Shown one piece after another: positions 1-5,442 of a stretch of 6,646 nt of DNA. Made by a program: the position numbers and the translations under genes. Source of the DNA: an uncultured Solirubrobacterales bacterium. GTDB taxonomy: Bacteria > Actinomycetota > Thermoleophilia > Solirubrobacterales > 70-9. The stretch spans positions 1 through 6,646 of the forward strand of contig CALEMO010000241.1 of the NCBI GenBank assembly GCA_937910825.1, given 5' to 3'. The number at the start of each line of letters is the position of its first letter. Position 1 is the stretch's first letter. The notes beneath the pieces were generated by a model, which saw only the letters and a program-made list of their open reading frames with translations, was not told the origin of the DNA and did not search any database.

Positions 1-148
1 GGAAAGTGGAGCCGAAGGCAGCGGGGGCATCCACACGACTCTGGTCGAGCGGGTCAGGAGCGCGGCGACGACCGATCTGAGTCAAGCGAGCGACTCGGTA
101 AAGGGCCACTACGAAGCCGGCCTCGAGGCCGGTCGCGAAGTCGGCTGA
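1..148 (+). CDS. 3' end of an unidentified protein (partial)
   Basis: The second reading frame is open from the window edge to a TGA at 146-148 and gives the last 48 residues of a protein that begins outside the window. Third codon positions are mostly G or C (about three quarters), which supports real coding. The peptide is Gly-rich at first (ESGAEGSGG) and then appears helix-prone and amphipathic (TTLVERVRSAATTDLSQASD and on), ending in GLEAGREVG. I do not recognise a family from so short a tail and assign no function. It lies 53 bp upstream of fumC on the same strand, so the two may be co-transcribed. Frame 1 is also open here, but it gives an Arg/Ser-rich product that looks like a shadow. 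Confidence 0.5.
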   Translation, partial: ESGAEGSGGIHTTLVERVRSAATTDLSQASDSVKGHYEAGLEAGREVG

Positions 149-190
149 AGCCCGGAGTGAAAGACTGTCTGATGAATCGCCGTAAACGAT

Positions 191-196
191 GAGAGG
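191..196 (+). promoter_or_regulatory. Ribosome binding site for fumC (TTG start)
   Basis: GAGAGG lies 5 nt before the TTG at 202. It supports that TTG as the start, since an in-frame TGA at 190-192 rules out any earlier start in this frame. Confidence 0.6.
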
Positions 197-201
197 CTTT
201 C

Positions 202-1515
202 TTGACTGACCAGCTCTGGGGTGGCGAAACCACCAAGGCCGTTGCCAATTTTCCCGTCTCCGGAGAGCCGGTTCCGGCTCCGGTGATCCACTGGCTCGGA
301 AGGATCAAGGCCGAAGCCGCCCGGGCCAATGCTGAACTGGGTCTGCTCGACTCCGACATCGCCGACCGGATCGCCGCGGCCGGCGAAGAGATTGCCGCCG
401 GCAAGCACGATGACCAGTTTCCGGTGGATGTATTCCAAACCGGTTCGGGCACCTCCTCGAACATGAATACGAACGAAGTGATCGCGGCGCTCGCCGGGGA
501 TACGGTCCACCGAAACGATCACGTGAACATGGGCCAGTCTTCAAACGACGTCTTCCCGTCCGCAGTCCACCTCGCCGCGCTCGACCAGACGAGCAACCAG
601 TTGCTGCCCGCGATGGAGGTCCTCGCCGCCGCCCTGTCTGCCAAGGCCGACGAGTTCCGCGACGTGGTCAAGGCCGGCCGGACCCACCTCATGGACGCGG
701 TACCGGTGACCCTGGGGCAGGAATTTGGCGGCTACGCCTCACAGGTCCGCCATGGAATGGACCGCGTCCGGGGAACCCTGGCCAGGGTCGGCCAGATCCC
801 GCTCGGCGGGACCGCGACCGGAACCGGTCTCAATACCCACCCCGACTTCGCCGCCGGTGTGCGCCGCAGGCTTGAGGATGCTTCCGACCTGAGCATTTCC
901 GCCCCGGAGGACCGCTTCGAGGCACAGGCGAACCGCGACGCCCTGGTTGAGCTCTCCGGTGCGCTCAAGGTGTATGCGGTCTCACTGAACAAGATCGCCA
1001 ACGACCTGGCCCTGATGGGCTCCGGCCCGAGGGCTGGACTCGCCGAGATCCACCTGCCGGAGCTTCAGAAGGGTTCTTCGATCATGCCCGGCAAGGTCAA
1101 CCCGGTGATCCCCGAAGTGGTGATCCAGGTCGCCGCCCAGGTGATTGGAAACGATACGACGATCACCATCGCCGGATCCCAGGGTCAATTCGAACTCAAC
1201 GTGAGGGTCCCGCTGATCGCGAGGAACCTGCTCGGATCGATCAAGATCCTGACGAGCGCGTCCCTGTTGCTTGATCAAAAGTGCGTCTCCGGGATCGAAG
1301 CCAACGTCGCTGCGAACGAAGTCCACGCGGAAGCGACCCTGGCCACGGCGACGGCGCTCAATCCGTTTATCGGCTATGACCGTGCTTCCGAGATCGTTCA
1401 GGAAGCCGCGCGATCAGGCAGGGCGCTGCGCGAGGTCGCGATCGAGCTCGGGGTGGAGGAAGAGATCCTCAGCGAGGCCCTGGATCACAACAAGATGGCC
1501 CGGCCGCACGAATAG
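202..1515 (+). CDS. fumC: Class II fumarate hydratase (fumarase C)
   Basis: This 437-residue protein interconverts fumarate and malate in the TCA cycle as a cytoplasmic homotetramer. Superfamily landmarks are all present: GSGTSSNMNTNE (residues 81-92, substrate-binding Ser/Thr/Asn), GQSSND (111-116), GRTHLMDA (159-166, with His162 matching the conserved catalytic-site His), and the signature GSSIMPGKVNP (291-301), where Ser292, Lys298 and Asn300 match E. coli S318, K324 and N326. The stretch KHDDQFPVDVFQTGSGTSSN closely resembles mycobacterial FumC as I recall it. NPVIPEVV after the signature recalls aspartase, but mycobacterial FumC has NPVLPEAV there and QFELNV also favours fumarase. The start is TTG with a good ribosome binding site. 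The N-terminus is short: it begins at LWGGETTKAVANFPVSG and lacks the usual preceding strand (R-x-E-x-D-x-x-G-x-x-x-VP). Aspartase is the main alternative. Confidence 0.93.
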   Translation: MTDQLWGGETTKAVANFPVSGEPVPAPVIHWLGRIKAEAARANAELGLLDSDIADRIAAAGEEIAAGKHDDQFPVDVFQTGSGTSSNMNTNEVIAALAGDTVHRNDHVNMGQSSNDVFPSAVHLAALDQTSNQLLPAMEVLAAALSAKADEFRDVVKAGRTHLMDAVPVTLGQEFGGYASQVRHGMDRVRGTLARVGQIPLGGTATGTGLNTHPDFAAGVRRRLEDASDLSISAPEDRFEAQANRDALVELSGALKVYAVSLNKIANDLALMGSGPRAGLAEIHLPELQKGSSIMPGKVNPVIPEVVIQVAAQVIGNDTTITIAGSQGQFELNVRVPLIARNLLGSIKILTSASLLLDQKCVSGIEANVAANEVHAEATLATATALNPFIGYDRASEIVQEAARSGRALREVAIELGVEEEILSEALDHNKMARPHE

Positions 1516-2160
1516 TCATTGACTTGCCGGATCCCCCGGCCCCTCGGTGGCGGCGTCTTCGGCCAGCAGCATTGTGTCGTCTTCGGACGAAGCGATTTCT
1601 TCAGCGGCTGGTGGGACCGTGGCGGCGGTAGCCGCGGCCTCTTCGCGCCTCTGCCGGTCACTTTCGAGATCGGCGACGTACTGCTCGTCCCAGCCGAGGC
1701 GGTCTTTCAGATTGAGGATCAACAGCGGGAACGCGATCAGGAAAGCACCGAAAATGAGGCTCAGCAGGAAGGCGCCGAAAGTAAGCACCTTGTCGTCACC
1801 GGCGGCCCAGTACATCGCTGCCCCGACTGGCAGGTAGATGAAGACCGCGGTGATCGTTCCCGGGGTCAGGCGCTCGGCCCGGGCACTCGGGATCATGTGC
1901 CCGAAGACGGCGGTGATGATGAAGAAGCCGGCCAGCGCGAGGCTGATCGCTGGGGCCCACCAGCCGATCGCGGCTCCCGCGAGCGCGATGAAGATCAGTC
2001 CCAGGTTGGCGATCAGAAAGTCCGATTCCCTGAAGCTGGCCCCGAATCTGGGACCGAGTTCATGGTTGGCCCAGTTGACCCAGCCGAAGATGTATTGCTC
2101 AAAGGCGTGAAGCGCCACTGCGATGACGCCGACCCAGAGAATCCAAGATTGAGAATCCAT
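1516..2160 (-). CDS. HXXEE-domain membrane protein
   Basis: This 214-residue integral membrane protein has about five hydrophobic segments (roughly residues 5-25, 49-66, 70-90, 102-120, 128-149) and a charged Ala/Glu/Asp-rich tail (about 155-214) that looks disordered and probably cytoplasmic. The first segment carries HAFEQ (His18, Glu21), matching the HXXEE family motif with Gln in place of the last Glu. The later FGH (His88) and TPGTITAVFIYLP (99-111) also match the family pattern of a His followed by a PG-containing helix. The biochemical function of HXXEE proteins is unknown to me. The ATG at 2158-2160 follows the aldehyde dehydrogenase stop by 26 bp on the same strand, so the pair is probably one transcript; only a weak AGG lies upstream as ribosome binding site. 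Its TGA (1516-1518) directly abuts the fumC TAG. Confidence 0.65.
   Translation of the reverse strand: MDSQSWILWVGVIAVALHAFEQYIFGWVNWANHELGPRFGASFRESDFLIANLGLIFIALAGAAIGWWAPAISLALAGFFIITAVFGHMIPSARAERLTPGTITAVFIYLPVGAAMYWAAGDDKVLTFGAFLLSLIFGAFLIAFPLLILNLKDRLGWDEQYVADLESDRQRREEAAATAATVPPAAEEIASSEDDTMLLAEDAATEGPGDPASQ
1526..1540. terminator. Weak GC hairpin at the fumC/HXXEE junction
   Basis: GCCGG-ATCCC-CCGGC forms a 5-bp GC stem with a 5-nt loop. It starts 10 nt after the fumC stop and lies inside the last codons of the convergent gene. No T-tract follows on either strand, so any terminator role is a guess. Confidence 0.2.
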
Positions 2161-2186
2161 CGTCAGAGCCTAGTGACCGACCGGGC

Positions 2187-3611
2187 TCAGGTGCCCTGAA
2201 AGGTGACCATGCGCTCTTCGGTCAGTTCAATCACCGAGAAGGCCGGACCCTCGCGGGTATTGCCGGAATCCTTGATACCGCCATAGGGCTGCTGATCAGC
2301 CCGGAAGGTCGGTACCTCGTTGATAAGCACGCCCCCGAATTCGAGGGTATTGGCGGCCTTGAGTCCATTGCCGATATCGGCGGTGAATACTCCGGCCTGC
2401 AGGCCGAATTTCGAATCGTTGGCCATCGCCAGCCCCTGGTCGAAATCGGAGAAGCGGTCAACAGTCGCCACCGGGCCGAAGATCTCTTCGCACCAGACAT
2501 TCGCCTTGCGGTCAGGATGTTCGATCAGGGTCGGCGCCAGACAGCGGCCCTCGTCGACCAGTTCGCCGCCGGTCAGCAACTTGCCGCCACCGGCCACCGC
2601 CTCGTCGATCCATTCTTTTACCCGGTCCCGCTCCCCCGGGGTGATCAGCGGCCCGATGTCGGTATCGGGCAGGATCGGATCGCCCACCTTGAGACTTTCC
2701 ATGTTGGTGACCAGCCGCTCGATGAAGCCGTCGGCGATGTCTTCATGAAGCAGGATGCGCTGGATCGAAATACAGCTCTGGCCAGCGTGGGAAAAGGCGT
2801 GGAGCTGGGCTTTGTCGGCCGCGGTCTGCCAGTCGCCGTCGTGGTTGACGATCAGCGGAGCATTCGAACCGAGCTCGAGATTGACCTTTTTCTGGGGAAC
2901 CTTGGCGGCGATGCCCCAGCCGACCGGAACCGATCCGGTGAAAGTGATCGCCCGGGTCAGTTCGTGCTCGACGATCGCGTTGCCGACCTTTCGGCCGCCG
3001 CCGGGGATTACGCTCAGCCAGCCATTCGGCAGGCCGGCGTCGATCAGGATCTGAGCCAGCTTGATCGATGAGATCGGGGTCTGGCCGGCCGGCTTGAGCA
3101 CGACTGCGTTTCCGGCGGCGATCGCCGGCCCGAGTTTGTGGGCGACGAGATTGAGCGGGAAGTTGAACGGGCTGATCGCGCCGACCACGCCATAAGGCAC
3201 CCGCAGCATCACGCCGAGTTTGCCCATGCCTGCGGCCGAGGCCTCCATCGGGACCGTGCCACCAGTCAGTTTGCGGGCTTCGGTGGCAGAAAACTTGAGG
3301 GTGCCGACCATGCGATCGGCTTCGACCCGGGCTGTCTTGATCGGCTTGCCGGCCTCCCGGCAGATGGTCTCCGCCAGGTCGTCTTGACGCTCGGCAGCCA
3401 GCGCGGCTGCCCGGTCGAGGATCTCCGCCCGCTTGTACTGGGGCAGGCCGCCTTCGGAAAACACCTGGTGAGCGGCCCTGACAGCGCGATCGACCAGTGC
3501 TTCGTCGCCCTGTGCCACGCGGGCGATCAGGCTGTTGTCATAGGGGCTGCGGACTTCGTCCCAGGCACCGGTTTCGATCCATTCACCTGCCAGCAAAAGC
3601 TTGTGATCCAA
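2187..3611 (-). CDS. Aldehyde dehydrogenase (lactaldehyde dehydrogenase-like group)
   Basis: This NAD(P)-dependent enzyme oxidises an aldehyde to a carboxylate in the cytoplasm. With the TTG at 3609-3611 as start it has 474 residues, normal for the family. Catalytic landmarks, numbered from that start: SPFNFP with oxyanion Asn150; VLKPA with Lys173; FTGS 224-227; ELGSN with general base Glu246; AGQSC with nucleophile Cys280; EEIFGP with Glu376. GQSCISIQRI and NEVPTFRADQQPYGGIKDSG resemble the lactaldehyde-dehydrogenase-like group (ALDH family 21-like, MJ1411/y4uC types). The substrate cannot be named from sequence. After the conserved Lys the motif reads KPAGQTP where NAD enzymes usually have KP(A/S)E, so Gly176 replaces the ribose-binding Glu. 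The TTG was chosen because AGGAGAGG sits 5 nt upstream; an upstream in-frame TTG at 3639-3641 would add ten residues. The HXXEE gene follows 26 bp downstream. Confidence 0.88.
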   Translation of the reverse strand: MDHKLLLAGEWIETGAWDEVRSPYDNSLIARVAQGDEALVDRAVRAAHQVFSEGGLPQYKRAEILDRAAALAAERQDDLAETICREAGKPIKTARVEADRMVGTLKFSATEARKLTGGTVPMEASAAGMGKLGVMLRVPYGVVGAISPFNFPLNLVAHKLGPAIAAGNAVVLKPAGQTPISSIKLAQILIDAGLPNGWLSVIPGGGRKVGNAIVEHELTRAITFTGSVPVGWGIAAKVPQKKVNLELGSNAPLIVNHDGDWQTAADKAQLHAFSHAGQSCISIQRILLHEDIADGFIERLVTNMESLKVGDPILPDTDIGPLITPGERDRVKEWIDEAVAGGGKLLTGGELVDEGRCLAPTLIEHPDRKANVWCEEIFGPVATVDRFSDFDQGLAMANDSKFGLQAGVFTADIGNGLKAANTLEFGGVLINEVPTFRADQQPYGGIKDSGNTREGPAFSVIELTEERMVTFQGT

Positions 3612-3731
3612 GTCAACCTCTCCTGATTGTGCGTTCGACAATGGGGAACCAGATTAGTTGATCCACCGCGCTCGCTTGCAATCTCGCGGGCAGGGCGAGA
3701 CAAAGCCGTGGCGAAACTGTTGTCTGAAGGT
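3612..3731. other. Divergent intergenic region, ALDH / SpoIID-like gene
   Basis: About 120 bp separate the chosen starts of the - strand aldehyde dehydrogenase and the + strand SpoIID-like gene, so promoters for both should lie here. The best - strand candidate is TTGCAA upstream of TAATCT (about 19-bp spacer), which is weak. For + I see TTGATC at 3658-3663 but no good -10 at the right distance. No clear operator palindrome was found. The + reading frame is open through this region, so a longer N-terminus cannot be fully excluded. Confidence 0.4.
3617..3624 (-). promoter_or_regulatory. Strong ribosome binding site deciding the ALDH start
   Basis: On the - strand AGGAGAGG ends 5 nt before a TTG at 3609-3611. 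This near-ideal Shine-Dalgarno lies inside the longer reading that starts at 3641, so the shorter protein is the better call. Confidence 0.7.
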
Positions 3732-4958
3732 ATGGCACGAAAAACCACTCGCTTTCTCGCGACCCTGATCCCGGCCCTGGCGGCCGCAGCACTGCTGCTG
3801 CCCGCCGGACCTGCCAAAGCCGCCTGGACGGTCAAGGGCGGCGGCTTCGGACACGGCGTGGGCATGAGCGCCTACGGCGCTTTCGGCATGGCCAAACACG
3901 GCTGGAACCACAAGAAGATCCTGCGTCACTACTACCGCGGGACGCGGATCGGGAAGCTGCAGAAAAGCCGCAGCGTGGGGGTCCTGCTCGATGTCAAAGC
4001 CGGCAATGTCTATTTCTCCGGGGCGAAACTGGCCTGCGGACGAAAGCTGGCATCGTCACGTACATACGGGGCAAGACTGGTCGGTAAAACGGTCAGGCTG
4101 ATCAATTCGAACGGCAAGGGGCTCGAAAACTGTGGCCGGCGGCTGAAGACCGGGCAGGGCGGACGCACCACCATCAGGGGGCTCGGCAAATACCGGGGCG
4201 GCCTCCGGGTAGTTCCTGCCGGCTCACCGTCCGGTTCGCTGAATGTGATCAACCTCGTATCGATCAATGACTACGTAAAGGGTGTCGTGCCCAACGAGTC
4301 GATCCCTTCGTGGCCGATGGCCGCATTGCGGGCACAGGCAGTCGCCTCAAGGTCATTCGCCCTGAGCGGCGGAGTCGGCGGCAAGGGATTCGATCTCTAT
4401 AGCGATACGCGCAGCCAGGTCTACGGGCCGGTCTCGACGGAATACGAGCGTACGAACAAGGCTGCCGCCCAGACCTCCTCGCAGCTCGTGATGTACAAAA
4501 AGCAGGTGGCTTTGACCGTATTTTCAGCAAGCTCGGGCGGTCATACCGAAAACGTCGAAAACATCTGGTTCGGTGACCCGGTTCCGTACCTCAAAGGGGT
4601 CCGCGACCCCTTCGACGGAGTCTCCCCCTATCACCGGTGGAGCAAAAGCTTCTCGAACTCTGCGATCCGGAACGCACTCGAGGTCAAAGGCCGCCTCAAA
4701 CGTGTGAAGATCACCAAGTACGGGGTTTCGAAGCGCATCATCTGGGCCCGGCTCTACGGAATGGGCGGGGTCAGCAAGATCAGGGGCGACACCCTCCAGT
4801 ATGCACTCGGCCTTCCGGACCGCCTGGTCTTCTCGATCAAGAAGGGCTCGGCCGGCAAGACCTCAGCGTCTCAGGCCCGATCGTTGCCGGCTGGCAACGG
4901 CACAGTGCCGCCGAGCACACTGCCCAGCGCGGCACCGACGACGACGTCCGAGGGGTAA
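3732..4958 (+). CDS. Secreted SpoIID/LytB-domain protein
   Basis: From the ATG at 3732 this is 408 residues. It opens with a signal peptide: MARKTTR, a hydrophobic core to about residue 24, and PAKA-AW as likely signal peptidase I site near 30/31. GGGFGHGVGMSAYGAFGMA (37-54) is followed by the SpoIID/LytB core: YVKGVVPNESIPSWP (181-195), with Glu189 the likely equivalent of the catalytic Glu of SpoIID lytic transglycosylases, then ALRAQAVASRSFAL, SDTRSQVYGP and SASSGGHTENVENIW (265-279). Its likely role is binding or cleaving cell-wall glycan outside the membrane; in non-sporulating relatives these are wall-remodelling or amidase-enhancer-like proteins. Cys102 and Cys134 are the only cysteines, a plausible disulfide. 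The last 28 residues are Pro/Ser/Thr-rich and lie in an 88-bp overlap with the convergent phosphatase gene. The start is uncertain: GAAGG is only 1 nt from the ATG, and GTG at 3708 is an alternative. Confidence 0.85.
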   Translation: MARKTTRFLATLIPALAAAALLLPAGPAKAAWTVKGGGFGHGVGMSAYGAFGMAKHGWNHKKILRHYYRGTRIGKLQKSRSVGVLLDVKAGNVYFSGAKLACGRKLASSRTYGARLVGKTVRLINSNGKGLENCGRRLKTGQGGRTTIRGLGKYRGGLRVVPAGSPSGSLNVINLVSINDYVKGVVPNESIPSWPMAALRAQAVASRSFALSGGVGGKGFDLYSDTRSQVYGPVSTEYERTNKAAAQTSSQLVMYKKQVALTVFSASSGGHTENVENIWFGDPVPYLKGVRDPFDGVSPYHRWSKSFSNSAIRNALEVKGRLKRVKITKYGVSKRIIWARLYGMGGVSKIRGDTLQYALGLPDRLVFSIKKGSAGKTSASQARSLPAGNGTVPPSTLPSAAPTTTSEG

Positions 4959-5383
4959 TGCATGCCCAGATAGGGGCGGGTCGCGGCCATGATTGCGGCT
5001 GCGCCGAACAGGGCCAGCCGCAGCTCGGGCCTGATCCGCGACATCGCGGTGGCCGCGGCAAAGGAGGCAGTCGCGTGGGCCGAAGGGAACGACAGGGACG
5101 AGGGCGCCCCGCCGAGCGGCGGCAGTCCTTCCAGCACCGGGCGAGGCCTTTTTGCGATCAGCTTGATGCCGAAGTTGAGGCCGATTGCCAGCGGCCCGAT
5201 CAAGGATGAAAAGAGCCACTGTTTCCGGCGGGGCGGGTCCAGCACTGCCCCGGCGAGGCCGATGCCGAACCAGAGATAGCCGTTCTCACCGGATTTCGCC
5301 ACGAGCTGGACGGCCTTCTCGGCGGCGGGGGTGTGGCCGCGGGTCCGCATCAGCTTCAGCAGTTTGAGGTCGGTTTCTTTCAT
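4871..5383 (-). CDS. PAP2-family phosphatase
   Basis: This 170-residue membrane protein of the type 2 phosphatidic acid phosphatase superfamily removes phosphate from lipid phosphates or undecaprenyl pyrophosphate-type substrates; which one cannot be told. All three active-site motifs are visible: Lys74-x6-Arg81-Pro82 (KLIAKRPRP), PSAH at 100-103 (His103; the usual PSGH has Gly), and Arg136-x5-His142-x3-Asp146 (RPYLGMHYPSD). Hydrophobic segments lie near residues 36-50, 57-76, 104-114, 122-134 and 147-160. It ends soon after Asp146, so it is a short, single-domain member. The ATG at 5381-5383 has no Shine-Dalgarno, but a TATCCT box lies just upstream, consistent with a leaderless transcript. 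Its 3' end, including the Asp146 codon, lies inside the SpoIID-like gene. A divergent membrane gene begins 59 bp upstream. Confidence 0.87.
   Translation of the reverse strand: MKETDLKLLKLMRTRGHTPAAEKAVQLVAKSGENGYLWFGIGLAGAVLDPPRRKQWLFSSLIGPLAIGLNFGIKLIAKRPRPVLEGLPPLGGAPSSLSFPSAHATASFAAATAMSRIRPELRLALFGAAAIMAATRPYLGMHYPSDVVVGAALGSVLGGTVPLPAGNDRA
4881..4900. terminator. Hairpin inside the SpoIID-like/PAP2 overlap
   Basis: CGTTGCC-GGCT-GGCAACG is a perfect 7-bp stem with a 4-nt loop, extendable by a U-G pair on the + strand transcript. It lies within the last codons of both convergent genes, 8 nt before the PAP2 stop codon and 55 nt before the SpoIID-like stop codon. No T-tract follows on either strand. 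It could be a bidirectional terminator or 3'-end stabiliser; this is inference. Confidence 0.35.
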
Positions 5384-5393
5384 GCGAAGGGGC

Positions 5394-5399
5394 AGGATA
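5394..5399 (-). promoter_or_regulatory. Possible -10 box for the PAP2 gene
   Basis: On the - strand TATCCT ends 10 nt before the PAP2 ATG. A transcript from it would start within a few bases of the ATG, which would explain the missing ribosome binding site. No convincing -35 box is seen 17 bp upstream. Confidence 0.25.
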
Positions 5400-5442
5400 C
5401 GCAGACGCCGTCCCTGCCGTTCGGGGATGATCCCGTTCGGAG

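Noticed and set aside
1069..1173. Aspartate ammonia-lyase instead of fumarase
   Set aside because: NPVIPEVV and QVIGNDTT recall aspartase, but GKVNP, QFELNV and the close resemblance to mycobacterial FumC favour fumarase.
1519..2199. Long + strand open frame (226 codons) opposite the HXXEE gene
   Set aside because: It is antisense to a convincing membrane protein. Its product is charged, low in hydrophobic content and has no recognisable motif; long antisense frames are expected in high-GC DNA.
2187..2199. Small palindrome TCAGG-TGC-CCTGA at the ALDH stop codon as a terminator
   Set aside because: Only a 5-bp stem, with no T-tract, and the downstream HXXEE gene is 26 bp away on the same strand, so full termination here is unlikely.
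2517..3626. Two + strand open frames (184 and 162 codons) opposite the aldehyde dehydrogenase
   Set aside because: They are complementary to a gene with all catalytic residues in place and have no family features or ribosome binding sites of note.
3627..3731. Extended N-terminus of the SpoIID-like protein
   Set aside because: The 35 extra residues before MARKTTR are not signal-peptide-like and would run the gene nearly to the ALDH start. A GTG at 3708 remains possible but has no clear ribosome binding site.
4884..4898. LPAGN read as a sortase sorting signal (LPXTG-like)
   Set aside because: It lacks the Thr-Gly and is not followed by a hydrophobic segment and basic tail. It is a by-product of the inverted repeat.
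4637..5209. + strand open frame of 190 codons spanning the SpoIID-like 3' end and PAP2
   Set aside because: Its product is rich in Arg, Gly and Gln and shows no motif; both genes it crosses have strong family evidence in other frames.
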